NCBI GenBank assembly: GCA_003024985.2
Contig: PXIH01S0021096.1
Source: Euperipatoides rowelli
Lineage: Eukaryota; Onychophora; Udeonychophora; Euonychophora; Peripatopsidae
Reading direction: 5' to 3' (one strand)
Length of the DNA: 10,225 nt
Shown here: positions 1 to 8,330 of the stretch, in pieces
Position numbering within the stretch: the first letter of the stretch is position 1
Layout of the letters: every line of letters starts with the position of its first letter
Position numbers and translations under genes: made by a program
The notes under the pieces: model-generated
The model's input: the letters and a program-made list of their open reading frames with translations, nothing else
Told to the model about the DNA's origin: nothing
Databases searched by the model: none

Positions 1-110
1 TTTTACAATTAACTTAAATCTTCAAAGTTTCCCTAGACAATAGACTAATAATACACGTCTTCCCTAGTAAAGTAGCCGTTGTCATTTAAGCTACTCATTT
101 TCACGAGAGG

Positions 111-275
111 TTAGAAACTGGAAGATATAAATTAATATACAATCACATTAATTTTTTATTTACAGTCCTAACCTTACCCTAACTCCAACTACGTATTAAT
201 GAAGGGGTGAAATAATCCTTTTTTTTTTTTGATCAATTTTGGGACTTATGAATGCGCTTCCGTAATGACGAAAAT
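111..275 (+). repeat. Dispersed repeat, copy A (partner of 9538-9735)
   Basis: The core at 164-231 (AGTCCTAAC, ACTCC-ACTA-GTATT, then GGTGAAA-GATCC-like and a T run) lines up in the same order and orientation with 9601-9690. Similarity probably reaches further out. On the left, TAGAAACTGG and TACAATCACATT match TAGAAATGGG and TACAATCCACATT near 9539-9565. On the right, a GATCAATTTT block and a CTTCC block also have counterparts. Copy A lacks about 28 bases found in copy B (around 9637-9664). The family is not recognised and no terminal repeat or coding capacity is visible. It is a diverged interspersed repeat, perhaps a SINE or MITE body. Confidence 0.6.
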
Positions 276-581
276 ATATTGCCAGATGTCAAAAACACGG
301 TAGAATCTAAATTGTATGTCCAGTATTTAGACACTTCTCTCATTTTCCTGTTTTTTTAATTCTTAAAGGCTATTTGCAAATTAAGACGTTAATATTGTAG
401 ACTACTTTCTTTTAACATTACACAATTTTTTTTTTTTTAAGGAGGAGAAAAACATGCTGAGTTTAGTTTGGAATCATTTCATAAAATAATCTTTATTGAT
501 AAATAAAATAAAAGTTAAATTACAGAATTTAAATATTAATAAACAACTTTAAAAGNTATATAGCCTACTATGTATTCAAGA
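276..581. other. AT-rich spacer, no gene seen
   Basis: No coding, RNA or repeat structure was recognised here beyond short T runs (for example near 427-438). The single ambiguous base of the window lies at 556. Confidence 0.6.
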
Positions 582-693
582 TATATACTGTAAACAGTAC
601 ATGTTCTGTATATGTATTATAAACACAGTATATAAATGCAGTATATACTGTATATACACAGTATATATTGTATATACAGTTTATACTGTACAT
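582..693. repeat. Palindromic TACTGTATA/TATACAGTA simple repeat
   Basis: This is an imperfect array of the units ATACTGTA, TACAGTA, CAGTATATA and TATATACAG. Because each unit is close to the reverse complement of another, the tract is self-complementary and could form hairpins or a cruciform. An open frame at 601-819 on the plus strand is only a translation of this low-complexity tract (TVYIVYTVYTV) followed by a poly-T run, and is not considered a gene. Confidence 0.7.
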
Positions 694-2136
694 TATAAGT
701 TAAATAAAAGAAAAAATATCTGTAGACATCAGACCTATTTTTTGATACCCATTTCTTTGTTGTTGGTTTTTTTTTTTTTTTTTTTAGTTTTTTTTTTAAA
801 TATTACCACTGTCTACTGACTGCAAAGCTAATAAATTGGTTCTAAATTTTTAAAAAGTAAATAAATTATAATACTAATCAGTGCTTTGACCTTATTATGC
901 AAGTCATAATAATAGAACCCCTGCATCTGACAAGTGCTTTCACTATCGAAACCGATCTTTTTCAAATGATGTCTATTTCAAACTCTACTCTCAACTCGTC
1001 CTGCTATACAGTATTCATATATAGTAAATAGTATATTTTAAGAATGTTTATGAAATATACTTTATGTAATTGTGATTATGTAAATTTGTCTTTATATAAA
1101 GTATAAACTGTAATTGTTTAAATATTAAAAAAAAACATTCATCCTTTGTGCTATTATGGTCCAATTTGTTTTTTTTTTTTAAACCCAAAGATCCTTTATT
1201 AAATATTAAAAAAAAAAAAAAAACTAATGTTTTGATAAATTTGGCACCTTTGCTTGTATGTTTTAAAAACTCATCTTGAAATTATCGAGTAATTTAGCAT
1301 ATTACAAATTCCCTTAATCATTTTTTTTTTGACACGTCAGTAGCTTATTTAATTTTTTCAACATTTATTTTTTAATATGCTTCATCCACCTAAAGCTAAA
1401 AAGAAAGTTATGTTTCTGGAAATAGCAAGACTCAAAAGCTTTGAAGGCATATATGCAGTATTTTGTATGCTATGCAGAGATGCAAATAGTCAAAGATATT
1501 TGACAAACCTGTCAAAATATTCACAGGATACATTTAACATTTACTCACAGTTGCATCAGTAAAGTCCTGGTGGAGGGGGATTTAGGGGGAATAAAAGTTT
1601 TTTAATGAGAAAACTAATGAAATTGAAATCAATACAAATACAGTATATAGGCTACTTACCCCATTAGAGCTCACTAGTCGTAATGAAAAAAAAAATTCTG
1701 CTCATTTGTTAACTGCTAATGGGCAGTGTGATTCTGATTTTTTTGTATATTTAAATTCATTGTAGCCTTAATATTTAATCAGTCATGAAGTGTTTTAGAC
1801 TATTTTAAACTAGATTAAATAGGCTTTAAAATGGTATAAAGTTTTCTAATTTGGATATTTATTAATAGGTAAAAATAATAAAAAAACATTTTAATTTAAA
1901 AAATTATTCTCCTTTTTGGGGCTTATACTGTAAATATTTTTATTCAAATAAGCATCAAAAACACTCACCTTGAGCAATTTTATGCCAATTTACCTTTCAT
2001 TTGACATATTGCTCAATATTTTAATTCAAATACAATGGCCTATAGATAACAAATACCACCATACAAAATAAAAAAACGATAAAAATCCTTTACTTTTAAA
2101 TGAAAAATCATCAAAAATATTCACGTTTTTAATAAA
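694..2136. other. AT-rich spacer with poly-T/poly-A runs
   Basis: No supported gene. The stretch holds several homopolymer runs (about 768-785, 1170-1180, 1208-1222, 1321-1330). A 61-codon plus-strand frame at 1377-1562 is somewhat less AT-rich than its surroundings, but it has no recognisable motif, coding periodicity or splice context. The remaining sequence is unremarkable. Confidence 0.5.
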
Positions 2137-2153
2137 TTTTTTTTTAAAAAAAA
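2137..2153. repeat. T9A8 palindromic homopolymer tract
   Basis: Nine T are followed immediately by eight A. This is a perfect self-complementary A/T tract, one of three in the window (see 3051-3071 and 9951-9964). Confidence 0.8.
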
Positions 2154-2616
2154 TAGTCTTTTAAGCTAGAGCCTTCCAAAATGGTTTGTTCGAATCATAA
2201 TTAAATGTAGTCTTGTTTCATAATGTGATCTAAGTGATAATTATATCACATGATCTGGAAATTAGCTTAAACCTTGACCTACGGATTAATCGGTAGTTGA
2301 GCAGAAAAAGCAATTCAGTGTCCTATGGATTTTTCAGTACTTGAGCCCTATTAGGTTAACTGCAGGTTATTGGGTACCATTCACTCATACCACTCATATT
2401 TGGCTCTCTCTCTCCTTATTTACAGTAAGTGGTCATTGTTGACCTTATTTTATAAACACAGCAGTAATATGTTGCATATTAAAATCATCTAGTATAACCA
2501 AAAATTAAATCCATTTTTTTTAATTGCATAAAATTTAGAATTTAGATAACAACGGTTACAAATTATACTCTATTTAAGATGTCTTTATATAAATTAAACA
2601 TATTTTATAATATACA
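2154..2616. other. AT-rich spacer, no gene seen
   Basis: No coding region was identified. A short GTTCGAATC at 2188-2196 resembles a tRNA B box, but the spacing to any A-box-like sequence is too short, so no SINE is called. A small inverted repeat lies at 2234-2249 (GTGATA, four bases, TATCAC). A CT-rich patch lies near 2404-2415. Confidence 0.5.
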
Positions 2617-2636
2617 GTACGTGTATAATAATAACC

Positions 2637-2642
2637 TTTATT
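2637..2642 (-). promoter_or_regulatory. AATAAA, candidate LINE polyadenylation signal
   Basis: AATAAA on the minus strand is followed by GGTTATTATTA. It lies about 470 bases downstream of the last readable RT codons on the same strand. In so AT-rich a sequence a chance AATAAA is common; the position and the TTATTATTA tail are what suggest a LINE 3' end. Confidence 0.35.
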
Positions 2643-3050
2643 GAAAAGAATACAATACATTTCTTGTACAAATAGGACGCAACCTAAATTACAGTAATCA
2701 AAAGACAAAAATACTTCTAAACCAAGTGTTTTTATGTTTTGAATGTAACTAAACAGTTCACTTCAAGATTATTCCTTTTGACTATACCTCTAGTCATTGC
2801 AGATGTTTTCATTCCTTTAGGTTTATAATTCCTTGTAATATTTTACAAATTATATCCTCTGTTATTTAACATTCACTGAGGGTGAAAATATTACCTCTAT
2901 TTCTTTCAAAATAATCTTTTTATACATACTGTACATAATAGTTATTATGTCAGTTTTGAAAAAGTGGTAAAATTCCAATCCTATGAAGTCTAGTTTGGTA
3001 ATTAACCTCATATAATTGACTAATTTAAGTATTTTTCTAAATTATAGAGA

Positions 3051-3071
3051 TTTTTTTTTTAAAAAAAAAAA
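3051..3071. repeat. T10A11 palindromic homopolymer tract
   Basis: Ten T are followed by eleven A without a break. It lies just downstream (minus strand) of the readable RT relic and may be an expansion within the dead element. Confidence 0.8.
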
Positions 3072-3112
3072 CCCAGAACACTTGAACGTTAAACTAGGTT
3101 GAATGTATATTT

Positions 3113-3927
3113 TTACAATTCAATATACATAACAGCAGTTTTTTTTTTTAACATTTATTGTTAGTTTGTTACTGTATCTTTACACTATTTTTCAAAAATA
3201 TTTAAATGATTTTGAAAAGGGCTGTCATTTAATTCATGAATATATCTATAAAGCTTATCGGCATAGGAAAGAATTTCTGTTTTGGTAAACTCAGGAATAT
3301 CGGATTAATATTAAATAACCTAATAGAGTTGAAAGAGGTGCGCCTTGTGGCAACCTCTATTCACCTTTTTTTAACTTTGATTCAAAACTTAAAGATAATT
3401 TTTGTAAATCTAGTGTGAATAGTCTTTGACGAAGATATCAAGTACATTGGAATTTTAAATTTCCTGAGCCTACCAATTATAATCTCATGATGTATAGAAT
3501 CGAAGACGGCTGGTAAATCACTATACTGTATACCACCTTTGTGTCCACTGAACTCTTAAGACCTAATAAAATGTGAAAATCGCCACTAATAAACCATAAT
3601 TGATGCTCTTTCAAGATCCCTAATGTAGAGCAACATTGATTCTTTTTTAATTGATCTTTTTATCAATCTTTGAAAGGCAAATCATGGCAATGGGTCTGTA
3701 TATTAAATTGTTTTACCTTTTTTATATTTAAGGAGAATAAGTCCCACTTTCCAAGCCCTAATGTAGTTTTCTAAAATAGAGTGCAATATTTACAGTATGA
3801 GCCACATTTCTTAATAAAATAAAAAGGAATCTTCTATAGAAGAGAGTGTACAGTATATGTAAAACTTCTTAAATAGGTTTGCAACTTCAATTAAATTACC
3901 TTCAAAGAGAATAGATATAAAATTATT
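3113..3927 (-). pseudogene. Reverse transcriptase relic of a Jockey/CR1-like LINE
   Basis: Read on the minus strand, most of 3927-3382 stays in one frame, with stops at 3813, 3792, 3705, 3684, 3588, 3558 and 3384. Recognisable blocks appear in the family order. They are: FEGNLIEVANLF (from 3906); WKVGLILLK (from 3753), the start of the RT domain; WRFSHFIRS at the usual Q-GFR-ST position (from 3585); DLPAVFDSIHHEI (from 3519), the first catalytic palm block; IPMYLI (from 3453); LPQGAPLSTLL (3353-3321), after a frame change; DIPEFTKTEILSYAD (3301-3257), after a further shift; and NKLTINVKK (3170-3144). The YADD motif reads YADK, so one catalytic aspartate is lost. A frameshift in the A11 run (3149-3139) precedes the last readable codons. 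The SDIP-type and IPxYLI blocks favour the Jockey group, but CR1-like clades are not excluded. Confidence 0.85.
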
Positions 3928-3930
3928 TTT

Positions 3931-4600
3931 CTACACTACAAAGTAGCTATAAACAATATGCAGACACTGTATACAGCATATACTATTTACAATATATAAA
4001 TTGAAATTATACACTACACTGGATATATACAATATTTATTGTATAAGCAGTATAGGTTATACTGTAGGTATGGTATATTTTATTTTTCTAAAATAGGTTT
4101 ATCAAAATTTATAGTTAGCCAAATTTAGATTTGTGTGTATAATCTTTGTAGTGACAAATCCTATACTGATGTGTGTCCATAGACCCAATAATATTCGTTC
4201 AATGGTGACCATATTCTATAATATTCATAACAATTTTACAGTGAACTCTGTGTTTATATTAATTAAATGAATGAATATTAATATGTATTGTGATATGTTG
4301 AACAGGCATTGACACTAACCTTTTTTTAGACTAGCAGTAAAAACTTGCTACAGTTAGCATATTCAATGTTCCGGCAACAAACAGATAAAAATAAAAGCTT
4401 TGATTGCACAATAACCTCAAAATTATAATCAAACTGGGAATAATGTAATCTTTTAAAATTTATTTTATTTCTCAATTTCTATGCTGAAAATGAGGCAAAC
4501 TGCTAGGATATTGTAAATTGTTACTGACCAATTGATTAAAAAAAGGAGTGGACAAAAAATTCCGACATCATTTGGTGCGTTCTCCAAAAGCGGAGTTCAC
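3931..4600. other. AT-rich spacer with TACTGTA-type motifs
   Basis: No gene was seen. About 3960-4075 is a loose cluster of CACTGTATACAG, GCAGTATA and TATACTGTA units, like the array at 582-693 but less regular. The rest is AT-rich sequence between two unrelated LINE relics. Confidence 0.5.
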
Positions 4601-4601
4601 A

Positions 4602-5200
4602 CTACTGGATCACTAAAGATTTCTGTCTAGCACTTTTCGTTTTCAATAGAGAACTGCCTGATGTTACCCCAGTCTTTAGGTCAGCCATCCATTCTCTCCT
4701 TGATTTTTCTCATCTTTTTTCCCTTTCTGTCCATTCTTCAAGTGCTGTTACTAGTCTAACTTCTGCAAATCCTCTTGAGACATGTCTGGTGACATATTTC
4801 CATTTCCTCTCCCTTAATTCATCCAAAAGACTACCTCCCTCCCCATCTTTTCAAACCGTTCTCTTTTCTGATCAAATTTGTCCTTTTTATTTCAGCATTC
4901 TTCTTGCACACCAGATATTGTTAGTCAAAGTCTCATTCATATAAGAAAACTAATTAAACATAGCCCTTTAACATATTCAAATTTAAATGTTTGTTAACTT
5001 CTCTTCAATGTTCTTTTTGTTTCCAAAATGCAGAGTTAGCCATTCCTATCCTTGTTCGGATTTCTTTTTTTAATGCCCATCAATTAATAACTGATGGCAT
5101 GGCATTTTATACATTTGGCTTGGAATTTGTCCGTTTGTCACCTAAGGAATATATAGTGCTAACATTCAATTGTAGATCACTCCTGAGTGGAGTAGTCTTT
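4602..5200 (-). pseudogene. C-terminal half of a second LINE reverse transcriptase (relic)
   Basis: Minus-strand reading gives, in order, three segments. Around 5096-5073, HQLLIDGH stands where these proteins have their KYLG-x-L-(T)DDG block. After a frame change in an A7 run, EIRTRIGMANSAFWKQKE (5064-5011) is followed by EVNKHLNLNMLKGYV (5001-4957), with a stop at 4956 where the family has tryptophan (CYVWSV). Finally there is an 81-codon segment (4847-4605) interrupted only by TGA at 4712; it contains LLDELRERKWKYVTRHVSRG, then RREWMADLK, then a TAG at 4604-4602. The R-R-IG-AKSAFWK, LKCYVWS-LYG-ETWT and RWRYVGHV-R-RR-WMDDLK layout is the thumb region and C-terminal tail of endonuclease-reverse transcriptases found in many animal LINEs. 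It cannot be the upstream part of the 3113-3927 relic, because these are C-terminal domains lying 5' of that RT. A 96-codon plus-strand frame at 4991-5281 is antisense to this relic and is not a gene. Confidence 0.75.
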
Positions 5201-6030
5201 CATTTATCGTGTGTTTATTTTATTCATCTACATCAGTCCATAACTATTGGGAAAATTAATTACATTGATTTTTTTTTTTAATAAATTTTATAAAATTAGG
5301 TACCGCATTGAATCAAAGTGGCTTCTATTGATTGCTATTATTGATATCCTTTGTACTCTGGTATTTAGAATTTTATTCGTTTTCTACATTTACATAGTCG
5401 TATAAATACAAAAAAAATATGCTGATACCTAAACTTATAATTTTAAGTCGTCATTTATTCCTTGGCATCAATTTGTAACCAAACTATCTTAAAGAGTCCA
5501 TATAAAATAGATCGGTGAAAATAAGTTACTGAGAATTGTGTCTTTTTTTATATATATATATTTTGTTTGTTTTTTAAATCAAAATATTTTAAAAAGATAA
5601 TTGAAAAAAAATCAATAGGTCTAATCCAAGAAAATGTTTTATTTTTTCTGGAAATAAAACATTTATTAAAATGTAAATTTATAAGCATCTTAAATTTTTA
5701 TTTCTCATTACCTAACAAAAATTTTCTAATTCATTGAGTTTGACAAGTACTTTGCAAGTCGTGCAAAATAGAATGGGACGATTGAGGGAGAAAAAAGGTG
5801 TGAAGTTGACACGTAATTATTTTAAAAGGCTTGATTCATGAACTGTTATTAAATGATTAAACTACCAATTTTGTAATTGGAATAACTATAAAATTATGAT
5901 AAATTTTTAACAATTTATTTTCAAAAGTGCTGTGTAGATATACTACAACTCAGACAATGGCCCAAAGACCGGCTCCTATTACCTCTTAGTAAACCTTCTT
6001 ATTCATCCAATTCTCTCCTTAAGAAACATG
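5201..6030. other. AT-rich spacer, no gene seen
   Basis: Upstream (minus strand) of the second LINE relic the reading degenerates into AT-rich sequence, with a T9 run at 5271-5279 and a short TATATATATATATT tract near 5549-5562. From about 5940 the composition becomes less AT-rich, leading into the candidate SINE. Confidence 0.5.
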
Positions 6031-6039
6031 GTATTTGAG

Positions 6040-6210
6040 GTCGGGTTGGCACCTCGGGTTGTCCATGGTAGAACATGCTATCACCCTGTCTCTTATGCTC
6101 GTGTGGGTACATCTAGTCATTAATTTGTTGCATGGGCTCACATTGGTATATCAAATATTGTGACCTTCGGTCTGGGACAAACTGCATGGGCTTTCTTTCC
6201 TCATACAAAT
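6040..6210 (+). mobile_element. Candidate tRNA-derived SINE
   Basis: The segment is clearly richer in G and C than its flanks. TTGTCCATGGTAGAAC at 6059-6074 resembles a tRNA D-arm and A box (compare TAGCTCAATGGTAGAGC). GGGTACATCT at 6105-6114 resembles a worn B box (GGTTCGAATCC). The A-to-B spacing of 46 bases is close to the 44 expected in a tRNA. A non-tRNA body follows (GACCTTCGGTCTGGGACAAA region), and then an AT-rich tail near 6210 (AAATTATTATTAAA). A short direct repeat, TCGGGTTG, occurs twice at 6041-6060. The B box is poor and no target duplication was identified, so the call is tentative. An unknown DNA-element fragment is the alternative. Confidence 0.42.
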
Positions 6211-6469
6211 TATTATTAAAAGTGTTGTGCTTTTATATTCTGGTGTTAAAAAAGGTAACTATTTATTTACATACACTAATATTACTTGACTATTTGCATC
6301 TCTGATACATTTCGTAAAATAGTATATTTTAGATATACACTGAACATAAGCTAAGGCATTCAGTTACAAAATGTTAAATATGTAAGCTATATTGTATTTG
6401 CTTACTGCTTGCAAAACATATTGTACTGATAACTGCATTTGATAAATTTTAAAATTAATAACGAATATT
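6211..6469. other. AT-rich spacer
   Basis: No gene, RNA or repeat was recognised between the candidate SINE and the hAT-like element. Confidence 0.5.
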
Positions 6470-6477
6470 ATTTAAAT
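6470..6477 (+). repeat. Left target-site duplication of hAT-like element
   Basis: ATTTAAAT immediately precedes CAGCATTTTCC and matches CTTTAAAT at 6791-6798 in seven of eight bases. Eight bases is the hAT standard. The AT-rich context weakens its statistical weight. Confidence 0.5.
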
Positions 6478-6790
6478 CAGCATTTTCCAATTAAATTTGG
6501 CCACAGAACCCTTTCAAATTCTTTAAAAATGTGGAATCCTCCAACTTCTGGTTTAGGCCATGGCTGGCTTAGCTAGCATAATTTTATTTTTTAGTTAGTC
6601 ACCGCCCTTGGGTTTCATCATCTCGCCTATTCAGCTTACGCAGTTATGCATGCATGGCTAGAGTTAGATATTAATGTTTAAATAATTTTGTTATTTTAGA
6701 TTCATACGTTGTGATGTAACTTTCTTGCTGAACCTTAAATTTCGCTTCTCGGAACCCAGTATTCTGTGGAACGCCATTTGGGAAATGCTG
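6478..6790. mobile_element. hAT-like non-autonomous DNA transposon (MITE), 313 bp
   Basis: The left end reads CAGCATTTTCCAA (6478-6490). The right end, read on the minus strand from 6790, is CAGCATTTCCCAA. Twelve of 13 bases match, and both resemble the CAG-G-TTTCCCAA ends of many animal hAT elements. Inside both ends lie the GGCCACAGAACCC and TTCCACAG/GGGTTCCG sequences that often follow hAT termini. The flanks are ATTTAAAT (6470-6477) and CTTTAAAT (6791-6798), a 7/8 match of the 8-bp target duplication expected for hAT. There is no transposase coding sequence; a 65-codon minus-strand frame at 6671-6868 merely crosses the right end. The right end is duplicated further downstream (see 6703-7030). 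Confidence 0.65.
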
Positions 6791-7030
6791 CTTTAAATAA
6801 GACAAATCCATCAATTTTGGAATTTTTTTTTTTATACATTCAAATGTTAATGTCATTTTCTTGCACAACCCTATTGTTCATTTCGTGGAATTTAGTGTTC
6901 CGTAGACCACGCTTCATCTGGGAAACGCTGTCTTAAATAATTTAGACAAAATACATTGTTGATACAATTTTTGATTCCTCTTTTTTTAATCAAATGTTAT
7001 TGTGATGTCACTTTCTTGCAGAAACTGAAC
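6703..7030 (+). repeat. Tandem duplication of the hAT-like right end (about 2.1 copies)
   Basis: A unit of 136-155 bases recurs. TTTCTTGC occurs at 6721, 6857 and 7012, each time preceded by a GTGATGT(C)A-like sequence. The hAT-like terminus TGGGAAA-GCTG ends at 6790 and again at 6930, followed by CTTTAAAT and TCTTAAAT. The T-rich segment ending TCAAATGTTA closes the first two units. The third copy is only about 30 bases long. Because sequence beyond the terminus is repeated as well, the duplication happened after insertion, or the units belong to a larger composite element. Confidence 0.65.
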
Positions 7031-8327
7031 ACTACTTAAGCTAGTCACCAAACAGTTGAATTTGATGGCAAAAGACCACCACATGGAAAAGTAAATCCTT
7101 GACTTCGTTTAACGGCTGTTGGTATAACCTGTAATTCAAGTTGAACACTGCCTGTCCAATAAGTTCCCTGAGATTTTTAGTTTATTTTTTTAAATTTGCC
7201 CATATTGTACATATTAAAATGATTGCAAATATTTTATACTTCATAACTATGTGATTCCTAGAAAATGTTTCAAATTTATTTTGATAGTCATCTTTTCCTC
7301 CATCTGAATAAACAATATATCAATAATTAGTCTGATAGAAGCGTGTAGTCTTTACCATAACTATAAGAATATTTATCAAATGCAACTCGTGTCTTGTAAA
7401 GCAACTGTTTGACTAAGAGAGATTCAAACATACGCAAACAATTCAGAAGTAATTAAAAATTATTATTCAGCTCAAAATTTTATAAATTTGAAATTGCAAC
7501 TTTTTGTGGAAATTCCTAAATTAATGAAAAATCTGCATTTGCAAATTTAAACCTATTTTTTTTTAATGAAAATTATACCTGAGCTCAAATTAAAACCATA
7601 AGGTGTATTGTATTGACTTTGCCTAAGTACAGTTTTGTAGATAAATTGTTTGAAATTGAGATCAGGGCCACTAAGCCCAGGATTTGAAGTCGAGGGTTCA
7701 TTTAATTTCTGTTAAATTGTTTTTATTGTTGTTCAGCACTATATGTATAAGTTACTTAAATCTTGTTATAGGTGTAAGTAGTTGAGTCACATGCTTTGAA
7801 AATATACCTTGGATGAAGCTGAAACTAAATAAAATAGGCATTTTAAATTTAACGTAAAAGCAGCTTTACTTTTGTTCCATAGTATAACGATGCCTGTATG
7901 TTCGTCTTACTTTCATTCCATGTGTTTAATGTTTTATATAAAATCTAAACCCTCACATCAAAGTCTTACTTTGTTTTTAATTGTTCTTTTCTTTTTGTAA
8001 ATACATTTTTTTAACATTTACCGCATATTTATGTAAAGTATTTTTTTTTTGTTACTGCAACCCCTTTTTTTTCTCCCTAAAACAAAGAAAGAAATTGAAA
8101 ACTTTTATTTATTGAATGCTTTTAAATTTACTGTAGCCAATTTAGTTTATTTTGGAAACTACAATAATAAAGTTATGATTTATTTACCAAAATTCTAAAT
8201 CTTGTTTCTATTTGTATTAACTTAGAAATCACAAGTAATATTTATATGTACTGTTCATATGATCTTTATTCAAATTGATAAAAGTTAACATTTTAAATGA
8301 ATTACATTTTGGATTCAGTTATTTATC
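7031..8327. other. AT-rich spacer, no gene seen
   Basis: About 1.3 kb with no supported gene or element. Around 7660-7705 a slightly GC-richer patch (CAGGGCCACTAAGCCCAGG, then GAGGGTTCATTTAAT) faintly resembles the 3' half of a tRNA-derived SINE, but no A box is found. T and A runs occur near 7557-7564 and 8041-8050. Confidence 0.5.
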
Positions 8328-8330
8328 TAA

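Larger units (their letters stand above)
2620..3930 (-). mobile_element. Degraded non-LTR retrotransposon (LINE), Jockey/CR1-like
   Basis: This is the inferred extent of the element whose reverse transcriptase relic is annotated at 3113-3927. The minus strand downstream of the RT contains an AATAAA at 2642-2637, followed by GGTTATTATTATAC. That fits the poly(A) signal and short A/T-rich tail with which many LINEs end, so the 3' end is placed near 2620; this boundary is an inference. The 5' side stops without any endonuclease domain being readable, consistent with the 5' truncation usual for LINEs. No target-site duplication was identified. The element is old: multiple stops and several frameshifts interrupt the frame. 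Confidence 0.6.

Noticed and set aside
601-819. 72-codon plus-strand open frame
   Set aside because: It is a translation of the TACTGTATA-type simple repeat followed by a poly-T run. The low-complexity product (TVY/IVY repeats, then poly-F) has no protein-like character.
1377-1562. 61-codon plus-strand open frame with a lysine-rich start (PPKAKKK)
   Set aside because: It is slightly less AT-rich than its surroundings, but has no recognisable motif, no neighbouring exons or convincing splice sites, and a length that chance allows. It could be an unrecognised exon or element fragment; there was not enough to call it.
2154-2200. tRNA-like sequence with an excellent B-box core (GTTCGAATC at 2188-2196)
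   Set aside because: The only A-box-like sequence (TAGTCTTTTAAGCTAGAGCC) is about 12 bases too close and no cloverleaf can be drawn, so it is probably chance or a very worn SINE.
3236-3418. 60-codon plus-strand open frame
   Set aside because: It lies exactly antisense to the reverse transcriptase blocks read on the minus strand, and is a shadow of that relic.
4991-5281. 96-codon plus-strand open frame, the longest in the window
   Set aside because: It is antisense to the second LINE relic (EIRTRIGMANSAFWK block on the minus strand). Its own translation resembles nothing.
6671-6868. 65-codon minus-strand open frame
   Set aside because: It crosses the right terminus of the hAT-like element and the duplicated flank. 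It shows no transposase motif and the frame is not conserved in the second repeat unit.
7660-7705. GAGGGTTCATTT resembling a SINE B box after a GC-richer patch
   Set aside because: There is no A box at the expected distance, and the B box lacks the CGA core.
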